Shown here: positions 23,800 through 35,725 of the stretch, one piece after another
Position numbering within the stretch: the stretch's first letter is position 1
How the letters are laid out: every line of letters starts with the position of its first letter
Assembly (NCBI GenBank): GCA_947561715.1
Contig: OX387198.1
Span: forward strand, 15,314,001-15,378,000
Direction of reading: 5' to 3'
Length of the DNA: 64,000 nucleotides
DNA from: Ascidia mentula
Lineage: Eukaryota > Chordata > Ascidiacea > Phlebobranchia > Ascidiidae
Notes under the pieces: generated by a model
What the model saw: the letters and a program-made list of their open reading frames with translations, nothing else
Told to the model about the DNA's origin: nothing
The model's database searches: none
Made by a program: the position numbers and the translations under genes

Positions 23800-24470
23800 A
23801 TTCCAGGTCATAACACTGTTTTTGATCTCCTGACAATTGAGTAATTCTTTCCTCTACATAACAATCACCAATGGTTTGGTCATGTCACAGTCACCTCTGT
23901 TACATCCCTGGTGCATAATTTGCTATCAAAGCATCACATATGGAAGCATATTCATCCAATTTGCTCAAGAATCGCAGGGTTGTTGGTGTCATTGAAGGCG
24001 TGACTCAGTAACTAGGGTCGCTTCAATTTCATACAGCTGATTTTTTCCTTGTCTTTTTTGTAGATTGTCTCTGTCATGTTGTGGCTAAGGCTTATACACT
24101 GGTAGTTGGCTTGTTTATTCAATAATTCACATTCTTTTCTTTGCATAACGATCGGCAATTGTTCTCGATGTCCAAAACATATCCACAAAAAGTTTAATGA
24201 TGATGATTAGGTCATGTCACAGTCACCTCTGGAACATCCCTGATGCATTATTTGCTATCAAAGCATCATATATGGAGGCATATTCATGCAATTTGTTCAA
24301 GAATCAAACACTTGTGGGTGTGGCTGTGGGCGTCACCCAGTAAATAGGGTTGCTTTAATTTCATACAGCTGCACTTTTTCCTTGCCCTTTTTCCCAGCTC
24401 TATCATGTAGTGGATAAGGATTATATGCACTAGTAGTGGGCTTGTTTATTCAATCATCAATATATTTATT
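23800..24470 (+). repeat. tandem duplication of about 333 bp
   Basis: The block starting GGTCATGTCACAGTCACCTC at 23878 recurs at 24211 and stays alignable through the following sequence, including GCTATCAAAGCATCA and AATTTCATACAGCTG, up to a GGCTTGTTTATTCAAT block near 24105 and 24438. The two units have diverged noticeably. No coding function seen. Confidence 0.7.
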
Positions 24471-24884
24471 GGTGTTATGCCCTCTTTTTCATCAGATAGC
24501 TGACATACACTACCAGTTGAACAAACACACAAACAAAAAAAAAACTTTTTTTAGAAGTGCTGTCAATATCATTTGCTATCAGTCTGGGCTGTTTTATAAA
24601 GCTTACAAGCCCTTTACAAGCAATAACTAACAGTATAAGTAGGTTATACCAAAAAAACTCCCTAAAAGTCCAGTTTACTACACAGTACCGTCGCTCAAAA
24701 ATATCAAATGCAGCTACCCAGTTTTTTCGCTGGAAATTATACTAACGTACACTGGGATTTTTCAGGTAACTATCACTCCTTAGTTTCCCTGTATCATTTG
24801 TATTGGTTTCGATGCGAACTGGGGAATCTAAGGAAAAATAGCGGGAGACAACTTCGTACGTACATTGTAAATCCTGTTGTACGT

Positions 24885-25925
24885 CAGTTTAAGAAATTCA
24901 TGGCATTCAACGTACACTCTGATTTTCGTGTGCAGTTGCAAGCGCTTTAGCTTAAGAAATTCATTGCGTTCAACGTCCACTCTGGTTTTTGTGTACAGTT
25001 GCAAGGGCTTGAAGCTAAGAAATTCGTTGCGTTCAACGTACACTCTGGTTTTTGTGTAGAGTTGCAAAGGGCATAGGGTTAAGAAATTCGTTGCTTTCAA
25101 CGTACACTCTGGTTTTTGTGTAGAGTTGCAAGGGCTTAGGGCAGCGGTGCACAACCTGCGGCCGTACGGCCGCATGCGGCCGCGGACGCTATTTTTTGCG
25201 GCCGTGCACATTTATATCAAAATATATGCATTGGCGGCCGTTGCTTCTGAAACTTGTTTTTCTAGCGGTCGCAAGAGTTAAGCTTTTAATTCGGCCCATA
25301 ATTCACATTTTATTACATTGTAATATACGTAATTTGGCAAATGTAAATAATAAATAGTGCACATTTTTCAGGTATGGAATCATTTCCATTCGTTTCTAAT
25401 AATGCTCACGTCAACTTGTCGTAATTATCAGGAGTATATCGTTGGAAAAGCAGTATATTCAGTGGCGGCCGTTAGCACACAGTGGTGTGTGTGTTGCGGC
25501 CGGCAATAGTAAAAAGGTTGTGCACCCCTGGCTTAGGGTCAAGAATTCGTTGCGTTCAACGTACACTCTGGTTTTTGTGTAGAGTTGCAAGGGCTTAGGG
25601 TTAAGAAATTCATTGCGTTCAACGTCCACTCTGGTTTTTGTGTAGAGTTGCAAAGGGCTTTAAGCTAAGAAAATCATTGCGTTCAACGTCCATTCTGGTT
25701 TTCGTGAACAGTTGCAAGGGCTTTAAGTTTAAAAATTCCTTGCGTTTAACGTACACTCTGGTTTTCGTGAACAGTTGCAAGGGCTTTAAGTTAAAAAATT
25801 CATTGCGTTCAACGTCCACTCTGGTTTTTGTGTAGAGTTGCAAAGGGTTTAAGCTAAGAAATTCATTGCGTTCAACGTACACTCTGGTTTTCGTGAACAG
25901 TTGCAAGGGCTTTAAGTTAAAAAAT
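24885..25925. repeat. 63-bp minisatellite, about ten units, interrupted by a MITE
   Basis: Units of about 62-64 bp carry GCGTTCAACGTACACTCTGG followed by TTTTTGTGTAGAGTTGCAA or a close variant. Four units lie at 24885-25133 and about six at 25539-25925, separated by the insertion at 25142-25530. A 63-bp period keeps long stretches open on both strands (minus-strand repeat TKTRVYVERNEFL), which explains the open frames without needing a gene. Confidence 0.85.
25142..25530. mobile_element. hAT-type non-autonomous element (MITE), 389 bp
   Basis: Terminal inverted repeats CAGCGGTGCACAACCT at the left end and AGGTTGTGCACCCCTG at the right end (one mismatch) are flanked by the 8-bp duplication GCTTAGGG at 25134-25141 and 25531-25538. 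An 8-bp target duplication with CAG...CTG ends is the hAT superfamily signature. There is no transposase. The interior begins and ends with GC-rich GCGGCCG palindromes around an AT-rich centre. It split a pre-existing minisatellite array, so it is younger than that array. Confidence 0.9.
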
Positions 25926-25939
25926 TCATTGCGTTTAAC

Positions 25940-26530
25940 GTTGGCCGCGCGGTTCCAGGTTTTCGGCTGCTATAGTGCAGGGTAACCTGGGCGTTTACTA
26001 TATTGGGGTTGCTAAAAATCGCAGTTCGGGTAAGCTTTTGGTTTTGACCGTTAACATCTCGCACCCTGAACTAATTTCGATTACACTAGTAGTTAGATTA
26101 CGTGTGCACACATAATTTGGGCAGTTATTTCCAATCAATCTACAGTTTTCATTTGTTCTGTTTTGTGGCTTAGGTTATCGACAGATAGTCATTTTGGTTT
26201 TCCTCTAATTTAAAACATAAAAGTATGTTAGTTGACAAACATTTAAAAGCTATTTTGAAACTTAAACTGATGTCTGGCAACATTTACCTCCCAGACTTCG
26301 GCATTTTTATTGTGCTTGACAGGTTTAACGGTGTGATTCAGCCTTTGTTGGATCCTTTGTGTTGAGGTGAGTCATAAAACTCGGCGCCTACCTCAGAGCG
26401 CATGCAACGATTTGTTAGTTTTTGAATTGAGTTTTTTCAACACAAATTCATGCCACAAGCAGTATGCTTATTATCACATCGTTTCGAAAAGCCACCACAT
26501 GCCATTGTGAACGTTTAAGATTTAAATTGT
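25940..26530. repeat. duplicon fragment upstream of gene B
   Basis: About 25940-26245 matches 8480-8790 and 44895-45200. About 26240-26520 then jumps to sequence matching 9900-10080 and 10500-10550. This compressed version of the gene A upstream region supports gene B having arisen together with its 5' flank, followed by internal deletion. Confidence 0.6.
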
Positions 26531-26766
26531 GTGTACGTACTAGCTTGTTCATTCCCAGTTATAATTTTCGAATGACGGTATTCCTAATGAATGCATTATC
26601 AAACGTTTTGTCTGGCATTTTTTTTATTTTAAGTGAAGACTACAAAACAGACACTGATAAGCAACAAGTATCACATAAGTTGTAGCAAAATGTGTTATGG
26701 GTGACAATACATTGCAGGGTTAGACTTTTGCAAGTTTAGTAAATGCTTACGTAAACAGAAAAAGCA

Positions 26767-29700
26767 ATGACCGAAAATTCTCCGCCAGCACGTTTTTCCC
26801 TGGATTTAAAATGGTTCAAGATTGAACTTCATAGAAAAGCCGCTCTTGCGGCAAGTGTTGCTTTGGGAGCTTCTGCTGGGTATTTAATATTTCGGAATCC
26901 AGAAAAATTTATAAATATGTTGGAGAAGCTAGTCTCAAGATACTGTGCATACTTATTTGGCGTCACTCAAAGCAGCATAGTTTTGACAGTCTTTGCTGAA
27001 ACTCCAGAAAACGCCGAACGAGTGGAAAATGCATGCAATTCTGGTGACTTGTTACGAGAGGTTAACAAAAGTGTGAAGTCCTACAATGCAGAAGTAAACG
27101 ATGATGTCAGTATGTTCGAATCCATCACTTTCGAAACATTGGAATCAAACATTAGTAAAGAAGATTTAGAAAAAATAAAAATGAAGGCAAAAAAAACTTG
27201 CAGGAAACAATTGAGTTTGGATTGCAGGTGACACAGTTTTTTGTTTAAATAGCAATTTGTAAAACCATAAAGATGGACAATATTTTTTGATACATGTGTA
27301 AGAAGTGTATGTTTCTTGAATAATATATGGTCACTTTTGCCAATTTAGTAAACGGTGACAAACTAATGTATTTAAATGTAATTATCTTTGCTGATGCAGC
27401 ATGTTCCCGACATCACAAGTATAATTGGTGAACTCCAGATTGAGACCAAAGAATATATACCGTCTGTGAACGAACAACAAAGTCAAATCCAACACAAAAA
27501 GAAATCAAACAGTGTTACGGAAGAGAAACAACATTTATTGAACATAGGTTTGCTTATTACATTATATACATCAGTGGTCTTCAAATTGTGCGTCGCGACG
27601 TATCGGTCCAGAAATTCTAATTACAGTAGTTTCATTGACTTCACTGACTTAGTTATAATGAAGGTTGACATTTCACCATTATTGATAAAAAATGTACAAT
27701 AATTACAAAGTTTTTTTCATGTTTTCATAGATTTGCATGGAGTTAACCAACATGCCAAACCTGTCCAAATCTTTCGTCATGATTGCAAAGTTGATGGGGG
27801 TTACTCTATCAACAAAGATGAACTGGAAAAAATATTTTCACACCCAGACGTTGCGGAAATACCGGTTGCTGTCTATTCGATTGCGGGTGATCTACGAACA
27901 GGAAAATCATTCTTACTGAACTTGTTTTTGCGATTTTTGAAGGCTCAACAGTTGGAAATGGTACATTGTTGTATAAACATAGTAATGCTTAGAAATACAT
28001 AAATATTTGTTGCAGTTGGACCAATGGCTTGAATCAAAAGGAGACGAATTAGATAAGCAAAAAGGTTTTGATTGTAAAGGCGGAAGTAAGAGACAAACGG
28101 ATGGTATTTGGATTTGGAACAAACCGTTCTTTGTTGACACGGAAAGAGGAAAGGTAAAATTAATGTTTAATCTAATTGAAACAATATACATGTTGTCCTA
28201 AATACTACAAAAAATGCAATTTCAATGTGAATCCGAAACTTTCAGTCAAATGTTTCAGTGATTTTTGCTTTATAAAGGTTGCTTTGTTTGTAATGGATAC
28301 CCAAGGCTCTTTCGAGCCTGGAGGGAGTATTGAAAACTCTGCCTTTATTTTTGGACTGAGCACTTTGATGAGTTCATTTCAAATATGCAACATATTGACT
28401 CAATCAAAAGAGGATAACTTGCAAAACCTGCAGGTTGGTTTATTGTCTCAACTATCATCATAAGTTTTAAGATGAAATTTTCCAGCTGTTTGTTGACTAC
28501 GCAAAATTGGCAAAGAAGGAGAAGCCTACAGACAAGCCATTTCAGGTCTGATGATTTTGTACGTTTTATTAAAAATCACATATATTTTTTTAATGTTGGC
28601 ATGTCTTTAGGATCTCTTGTTTCTTGTTCGAGACTGGAGGGATATTGCAAACACCAAAAATTTTGATGGTGGTGAAAAAATACTTTACGAGGTCCTTCAC
28701 CCAGACCAACAGCACGAAGAAACAGATACGGTTCGCCAATGTATACGAGAATCCTTCGAAAACATTTCTTGTTTTTTGTTACCAAATCCTGGCGAGAAGG
28801 TGGTGGAATGGAATGAACTCGGAAAAAGCAGTTTAAAACTCTCAGGTGGCACCTATGATATGCCATTAAAATGCTGAAGCATTATTGAAATATGCCTACT
28901 TATTTCAAAATATACAACAGATATGCTAATGCTTTTCAGATGTAAGGAACACTTTCCTGGAGTCTGTTGATATTTTAACTCGGAAACTTTTTGTCCCTGA
29001 TCACATCAAAATGAAAAAAATCGACTGCAAATCAGTGACAGGAAAAGATCTCATCAACTTTACTTTGGCTTACTTTGAAGTTTTTAGCAGTGACAGTATG
29101 CCAAAAATTGAACCACTTTTGCAAGTAAACATACAGTTGTTGTTTAACCTCCGTTAAATTATCTTTTCATGCACGATATTTAATATGTATAAATATAGTT
29201 AGAACAATAGGTACTTGTGATGAACATAACTGACAACAATGCGCTTTTTTTGTGACGTATGAGTTTCTACAAATTTATGCATTCTTGCTTAGGCTACCAC
29301 GAAGGCCTCCTTATTGACCATTATTAATGAGTGCAAGGAGAAATACAAGAAACAAATGATAATGGTAGGTTTACAATTCACACGTTACTGAAAATTGGTC
29401 AAGTAGTGGTTCTGTTTTTTTACAGGGATGCAACGCAAGATGTTACAGCAGTGCGGAACTAAAGCTTTTACACAAAGAATGTACAGAAGAGACTTTATCA
29501 TGCTTTGATAGGCACCCAAAGTTTGGTAACGTGAATTTAGCTGAACAGCATACCACTCACCTGCGTGACGTCATCGAGCTTTTCTTTATGCGCTTCGTCG
29601 AGGAAAACAACAAAAATAAAGTAAGAAATGAAAATTCAACATGCAGGTTTTAACATGAACCCCCGTTAGTAGAAGGAAATTGCGAGATAACACACAACGA

Positions 29701-32700
29701 AAGATGATGTGTTATTGTGTAGTTTAGTTCTTTGTCACATTTTTTTTCTGTCAAAAAGGAATTCTCCCAAAGCGGGCGGCCATTGGTATTGTGTGACGCT
29801 GTAAAACAAAGTTAGCATTCTTTATTACATGCTTGTTTGATTGAAACTGTGGTTCGAGATTTCAAAACAACTTCGGTATACAAAAAATTTCATTGAAAGT
29901 GTGGACATAAATTGCGCGCTTGGTTAGTAGAATTTGTCAAAAACGCTCCATTGCGGTTGAAAAGTAGACAAGATTGCGTATTCTTTTAAAAAGGAATTCC
30001 GCTTACGGAATGCTGAATTTCCCTCTGTCGAAATTATTTTTTTTTGTTGGCGGTTCAACTTTTATCGTTTTGAAAAATTCCTTTATTTACTTTATGTTCC
30101 TTTATTTAATTTGAAGAATATTATGCAACACGCATTTTTGAGTTTGTTATGCTATGCAACTTATACAATTAAGTGCTTAACAGATCAAAACTCTAGAAAA
30201 GGTTGCTCAGGATCTGACAGAAGTGGAAAAACGTTTCGTAACTTCCCTTCAGACTGTAAGTTAATTTGCTTATATTGTTGGCACATAAGTTTTTTTTATG
30301 GTCGGTGCAAATAACAGTTTTGCTTTTGGTTGTAATTTTGTAGATCGCCAATGGATATTATGGTACTGAACGCGAGCTAATGGTCAAAGCACACTCTGTC
30401 TGTGAAAAAGCAAGGACCCAATACAATGAATTAATTGATGATCCAATAACAAATGAAATATATCGCTCTGAAATGGAGGGGATGATTTCTCTTAGGTTGA
30501 AACTACTGAAAAAGAGCAATAACAAAAAACGGGTAGGTTCAGGTTTATCGGCCACATCGCAGAAAGTAAGGTACACTATTTAATTAGCTTTTTTGCTGCG
30601 CTTTTCGTAATATGACGGATCGCAGATTGATTTTGAAAGACGTCTGTAACAAAGTTCTTTGGTCAGACCAAATTATTTGGACGCGGTGACTGCGTGATGA
30701 GTGCGTTACTATGGTAGCGCTTTGCAAGCATTGTTGCGTATCGAAAGGGTTTTAGGGAAAATTTTTTTTCATCGGCAAAATAACCTACGTATTCGTCGTT
30801 ATATGGTATTTAGACATCATAATTCGTGCAAAAGCAAATACGCCACAAAGCTATTTTGTCAGCCACGGGACGTAGTGTATAAGAACAAAACCCCCTTCAA
30901 AAGACCTCAGAATCTTGATCGTTAAATCAGTACTGCAACAGGTTTGTGGAAACAACGTGAATTGTAAAAGCACTGGTTAAATTTCTTCAGAATATCATAT
31001 TTTGATCTAACTACATTTATCCAGAACCAACTGAAAGGCAAAGCTGGACAAAAATCGCTGGATGCGGTTGAATATTACACATCTCTAATGAACGCAGTAA
31101 GTGGTTCTTGATGTTGGCAAAACAGACAATTGAATTGGAAAACAATCAGAAGAGTTCTAAATGGTTCTGTTTTACAAGCACTTGATAAAAGGCTATGAAC
31201 AACTGTTTCAATGTATTAAGTAACTTTTACTCCACGATTTATAGCTTAAAAGATATTTACCCGCGTTGTAATAAGAAACGAAATAAGAATATTGAAACAT
31301 ATTTTGCTGATAGAAATGCGGAGAGACTGTTTTAAATGATGAAGAGTTTACATTTGCCCATCAAGAAGCAGAAAAGGAGGCGTTGCGGAAATTTAACGAG
31401 GATATTTTGATCGAGGACACAGCTATTAAAGACAATGCTACCAGACTCCTGTGTTTGATGATAAAACATGCAAATACATACTTTGTTAGATCCAATGTAG
31501 GCGGTTGATAATAGTTGTCATGCAAATATATCTTTAATCATAAGGTTCACAGGCTTCGCAGCCAAGGCATTGCAGCCAAGCTGGATCAGCCACTTTTCCC
31601 GACAAGTCGGAGCGAGATCTGAAAAATCAAGGTCCCGGTGAGGTTTGAACTCACGACCCTGGGCTAACCAGGCCCCACGCTCTACCAACTGAGCTACAGG
31701 AGCTCAGTGGCTTCACGGGGTATATTGTGGCCAAGGTACACTGGTGCGCAAGCGCACAACTTGTCAGGCGACCTTCACATGCGTAGAGGATCTCCACCAC
31801 CGTAATCAGACAACGCAGAAGTAATGCCATGCTTACGCATAGCAAGGCGGGATCGCCCCACTGCGCAGGCCATTTATATTTGTCGATCACAGCTCTAATA
31901 TTCCGATCATAAGGTTCACAGGCTTCGCAGCCAAGCTGGATCAGCCACTTTTCCCGACAAGTCGGAGCGAGATCTGAAAAATCAAGCTCCCGGTCGGGAA
32001 AAGGGGCTGATCCAGCTTGGCTTACTTATGAGGCAAAAACTCGACGATTCGTTTGCTGAGTATTCAACAAAAATCAATGAAGTAGGTTTGCATTTTAATT
32101 TTTGTTTGTCAAATCTATGTATATACAGGCCTTGATGTAGTTTCAAACCTAAATGTTATTCGTCAGATGACGGAGGCATTTGTGGAAACAAAAAACTTGG
32201 AAAAAATACACAACAGTATAAAGCTCGAGGCAATGGATAGTTTTTGAAGCATGCGAATGCAAAGAGCCAAAAAACGAGTTCCAAAAAAGTTTGCAACGCT
32301 TAGAAGAGAAAATAAGCAAACATTACAAGTTGACTTGCGAGAGGAACGAAGAGCGCAAGGTAAATTTGATAAAAAGCTTAACATAACTGGTTGACAGATT
32401 CATAATCTGAGAAAAAAATATGACTTACAGGAGACACTCAACCATGTGGCAAACTGGTTTTCCTACTATGTCCAAGTCAAATACCTGAAATTCATGCATA
32501 AGGTAATTAGTAAATTAACAAAGGATAAGTATTAATACATAATTGCATTATTTATTTGGACACGAAAGATTGGAATAATTACTCATAAATCGTAAAATAT
32601 GTTTGACCTGTAACAAAAGATTTAAGTGCAACAGCTTACCAGACATCATGTTTTATTATAATTGGAAGCAAAATGTGTTGAAAAATATTGCTTGACATCT

Positions 32701-33236
32701 TAACATTACAATATCTATTTCGCACTGCAAACATTTATAGTCACGTTACGTGGTTTGACTGTAAATGTTTAACAAATACATCAAATGTATAAAAATTAAG
32801 CAGTACAAAACATGATCAATAACAAGAAAAAAACCTTTGGTCCTATTGTTTTCAGCTATGCGATGCAGTGTATGTCAAGCCCTCGCTTTTATCCGAAGAA
32901 CACAATAAACAAAAGGAAGAAGCAAATGGCATGTTTAAGGAGGAAGCTACCGATAACAACGAGAGAATTTTATCAGCAGCTCGTGAGAAATGTCTGAAAC
33001 ATCTTGATGTTCACTACATGCGACTTGAAGAACAAAATTTTCGAAACAAGCAATTTTGTTTGCGGAAAATATCCGAAAATTTTTATGGCATAGCTGAAAA
33101 CATCGAATTCAAAAAACTAAAACGGTTCCTTAAAGTATTTAGGGGAGAAAAAGTATCGGCTGGTTTGACTGGTTTATTTGTAACTCAACTGGTGCGTAAA
33201 GAAGTTAGTGTACAAGCACAATCGTACTTCATTTAG
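26767..33236 (+). CDS. atlastin-like GTPase gene B, damaged paralogue of gene A
   Basis: Exons: 26767-27227, 27400-27547, 27731-27960, 28016-28153, 28278-28433, 28486-28545, 28611-28845, 28940-29124, 29293-29364, 29426-29620, 30184-30255, 30344-30532, 31025-31096, 31314-31496, a remnant 32016-32081, then 32167-32359, 32431-32502, 32856-33236. Intron positions and phases equal those of gene A. Kept features are the N-terminal membrane segment (AALAASVALGASAGYLIF), the TRADD-N-like region, GDLRTGKS, RQTDGIW, MDTQGSFEPGG and LVRDW. Three lesions exist. An 8-A run near 27189-27196 is one base short and shifts exon 1 before its donor. The two exons of module 4, with the acceptor of the next exon, are replaced by a SINE at 31.5-32.0 kb. 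Exon 18 is 193 nt in place of 192, with an in-frame TGA near 32247. Taken literally it is a pseudogene; a homopolymer error could explain the first lesion but not all three. Confidence 0.7.
31631..31703 (-). tRNA. tRNA-like head of the SINE (not a functional tRNA)
   Basis: Minus strand: acceptor strand GCTCCTG, D arm GCTC-AGTTGGTA-GAGC, T arm GTGAG-TTCAAAC-CTCAC, and 3' acceptor strand CGGGACC. A box TAGCTCAGTTGG and B box GAGTTCAAACC are good pol III promoter matches. The anticodon arm is one base too long, and one acceptor pair is C-C. Together with the SINE body this argues for a retroposon head and not a tRNA gene. If the bulged arm is folded, the loop CTGGTTA would give a Thr-type GGT anticodon, which is a weak assignment. 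Confidence 0.6.
31929..32022. repeat. 30-bp inverted repeat at the SINE / gene B junction
   Basis: Positions 31929-31958 and 31993-32022 are reverse complements over 30 nt with one mismatch, separated by 34 nt. The right arm contains TGATCCAG directly before a run that is in frame with exon 17 of gene B, so it may supply a replacement splice acceptor. Confidence 0.85.
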
Positions 33237-33830
33237 AGTTCATTTAGAAATGTAGTTTGTACTCCAGTAATTTTTGTGAATGCTCTTATTGTCACGTTAA
33301 TCGTGAGTAAACAATATGCTTTGCTTTATATAAGGTTTGCCTTTGTATAGTAGCTCGTTTTCCGTGATTTATTGCGTGACATTTGTTTATGTGTTATCTT
33401 TAAGCATTAAATGTTGTGTTTCGCTTTTATTAATTTGTAATAAATGCATGATTTTTCTGGCTGCAAAAAAGAAATCACAAAAAGCAAAGTTAAATGATGT
33501 TTTCAGTGCAAAATATTGAGGAAATTCGTTACCGCACTAAGTCTTGAACCCATGTTATCCTGGAAAAAAATCCTGATTGTTTTTTTTTGTATGCATTCTG
33601 ATCTATGATCCAATTACCTGCCCTATTTCGACGATACTTCAGCCAAGTTGCTGCCCAGTGCTGTTGCGCCATTTAGTGTCGGATTTTACTATGCGACACC
33701 ACAGCAAGCGACAAGCGTAGTAATACAAGCAGAGGAGACTTCTGCGCAGAAATGCCTAGGTTTAAACCCTGTGGTCAAAAACAGATTTTGTACTTAGAAA
33801 TGAACTTTCGGCGGCTCGTTTCTATACATA
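33237..33830. other. gene B 3' region
   Basis: Contains AATAAA at 33439-33444, 203 nt after the gene B stop codon, comparable to the spacing in gene A. The rest is AT-rich with no gene recognised. Confidence 0.4.
33439..33444 (+). terminator. putative polyadenylation signal of gene B
   Basis: AATAAA 203 nt downstream of the gene B stop codon. Positional assignment only. Confidence 0.4.
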
Positions 33831-34060
33831 GCATGCCTCATCTAACTTTTCTTGTTTCAGGTGAGGAATGTTGAGTTGAAGTAAAATTTAAATATCGAAT
33901 GGAACGATAGAATTGGTTGTGGGGCCACTGATACATGACAAAGTTTGACTTTGGTCCGCGGTTACGCTAATGTTGACGATTCTGTATTACACACAATCGC
34001 CATGTGACAGTTTATCGACACTGGGGCGACATCTATCGACGATAATTTTTGTCAGGATGT
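33831..34060. repeat. fragment of duplicon (kinase-TPR scrap plus retroelement start)
   Basis: Matches 6545-6900 with deletions. On the minus strand the first 40 bases are the tail of the kinase-TPR scrap. The rest matches the start of the R2-like retroelement scrap (ATTCTGTATTACACACAATC and GACACTGGGGCGAC blocks). Confidence 0.5.
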
Positions 34061-34410
34061 TTTAAAGTTTTAATAAGTAATTTTAACGTCGTAAGATTAA
34101 CATACTACAAACGCCCCGAGTCTACTTGTGTGTTTGCGCGATAAGAAATATTGGATTCCTGCTGAATTCACTTGTGTCTAAAGTGCTTCTTTCTTCTCTT
34201 CGTACAAGTAAACACTTCACCCGAATGTATTTTGAAGATGGTATTATCGAATCCATTTTCGTATTGATTTTTGTTGTTAATACAGTTATCTTTGTCTTGT
34301 TGGTGTAGCCAGGCGTATCATTTGAAACGTTTTGCTTGGTTTTATAACTCTGCCATTATAAGTATGCACGACTTGATCGTCCTCCGTAAGCAATCGACTG
34401 ATCTCACCCA

Positions 34411-34626
34411 TCAGAAATCTGCGATAACACACAGCCTACCGCAAAGTTTGAAGCTTCTCTTCAACACAAATTGTTTCGCCTCATCAGGAAATCTCAAAAT
34501 AGGCTGAGAAACAAGCATTTCTTTAAATTGAACCAGAAGAAACTGCATTTTTTGCTTTGTAAGGTCGTACATAGGATGCACAAGAGGTCTGTACTTCCGT
34601 GGGAGGAGGAATGGTAACTGATTCAA
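34411..34626 (-). mobile_element. Ty3/Gypsy-type polymerase scrap
   Basis: A 71-codon minus-strand frame contains the connection between reverse transcriptase and RNase H typical of Gypsy-type elements (HPMYDLTKQK, then LVSQPILRFPDEAKQF). A frame-shifted continuation toward lower coordinates reads like the following RNase H start. There is no reverse transcriptase core, protease or terminal repeat nearby. It abuts the atlastin-like remnant that starts at about 34640. Confidence 0.6.
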
Positions 34627-34639
34627 ATTTGTTTACAGT

Positions 34640-35366
34640 TTTACTGATAGAGAAAGAAAATATACTTTATAAAAGAAAATGAAGGTACTGATTGAATTTT
34701 ATTATAGGTTGATTTTCTGGAAAAAAGTTTTATGCTTTAGGAACCTTTTCTGGGAGAAGTATTTCCAATTGTAGCTGATACAAGACAGCAATATATCTCA
34801 GGGATAAAAAAGTAGGTGACGACTATTGATAAACTTTGCCAAATCAACTAAAGCGTAGCCTATTATGAAATAGGTTAATTTTTTTGGTTAATGCATGGGG
34901 TAAAAACAGTAACGCAACGTACCTTACCGGCAAGTTTTAGGCCACGAAATTGAGTAATAATTAACCATAAAGAAAAAAGGGCCAAACAAGTATTTTAGAA
35001 ACTTGCGTCAGGTGGTAGTGCCTTTGACAGCCCCGTCAATTTAAGAACTGTTTGTTCAGAATGATCCGGTAGCCAAAAAGACAAACATACTCAATGGCCA
35101 AACATTGTTCTGGACATTATATGTTTGAAACAAGAAAGGATTGTTATGAACATTAGCCTATGTTTGCTCTGTTGCTTGCAATTGTGCGCTGGAGCTTATG
35201 ACAAACCCTCGCTTTTAAAAGAGGAACATATCAAGCAAAAGAAAGATGAAATGTTCGAGCATGAATTCCAAGATGATAACGAGACAGTCCTTACATTTGC
35301 TCTTGTGAAAGGTCTCAGGAAACTAGACAATCATTACATACGGATTATCCGTGGTGAGAGCTTTTA
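34640..35366 (+). pseudogene. atlastin-like gene remnant (third copy, 3' pieces only)
   Basis: Pieces of a third paralogue lie in order. The end of an exon-14 equivalent is at about 34640-34685. An exon-15 equivalent at 34741-34811 (GEVFPIVADTRQQYISG) is one base short of 72 nt. Intron sequence then jumps to intron-19-like sequence at about 34905, followed by a last-exon equivalent at about 35176-35366 (YDKPSLLKEEH, DDNETVLTFAL). The acceptor of the last piece is AA where gene A has AG. The G domain and N-terminus are missing. This copy keeps a piece of module 4 that gene B has lost, so it is not simply the displaced part of B. Confidence 0.75.
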
Positions 35367-35725
35367 GATATTTTAACGACAAGTTTCGAACCATTATCAA
35401 AGCTAAAACCAATAAAAACCATATAATAGAGTTTTCCTATGTAAACTACACGAGTACTGCATTGTGAAGTGGTATAATCATAAAGGCCAATGCGGCGCAG
35501 ATAGAGCTTTGATTGCCCTTATTGCGTCAGTAAGGACTGCGTAGGCACGTGAGTTTGCACTACACAGTGTTGTAACATTTCAATGTCACCTTGCATATTT
35601 GGTGTAAAAATAAAATGCAAAATTGTATTTTTAATTGTCAGACCGAAATCAACTTTAGGAATTTTAGAAAGCTAGTAAATAGTTCGTATATTTATACAAA
35701 AGGTTTCATATTTATAGATATAAGG
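35367..35725. other. intergenic, nothing recognised
   Basis: AT-rich sequence between the atlastin-like remnant and the Penelope-like element. No conserved frame, repeat or RNA signal was noticed. Confidence 0.3.

Larger units (their letters stand above)
31541..32024 (-). mobile_element. tRNA-derived SINE insertion, with a second partial copy
   Basis: A tRNA-like region at 31631-31703 (-) is followed in its transcription direction by a body reading TTGATTTTTCAGATC, then TCGCTCCGACTTGTCGGG, then GCTGATCCAGCTTGGCTGC. The tail sequence at 31541-31640 is repeated at 31908-31990, and a short inverted piece of the same sequence ends the block at 31993-32022. The insertion sits exactly where gene A has module 4, so insertion and deletion at this site are linked. 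Confidence 0.65.

Noticed and set aside
24828..25906. Minus-strand repeat protein with a 21-residue repeat
   Set aside because: It is explained by a 63-bp minisatellite period; unit length varies and the MITE interrupts it without any sign of purifying selection on the frame.
24877..25940. CRISPR-like repeat array
   Set aside because: Units are contiguous with no unique spacers, and the context is a eukaryotic minisatellite.
31631..31703. A functional tRNA gene
   Set aside because: The anticodon arm has an extra base, one acceptor pair is mismatched, and the sequence continues into a repeated SINE body.
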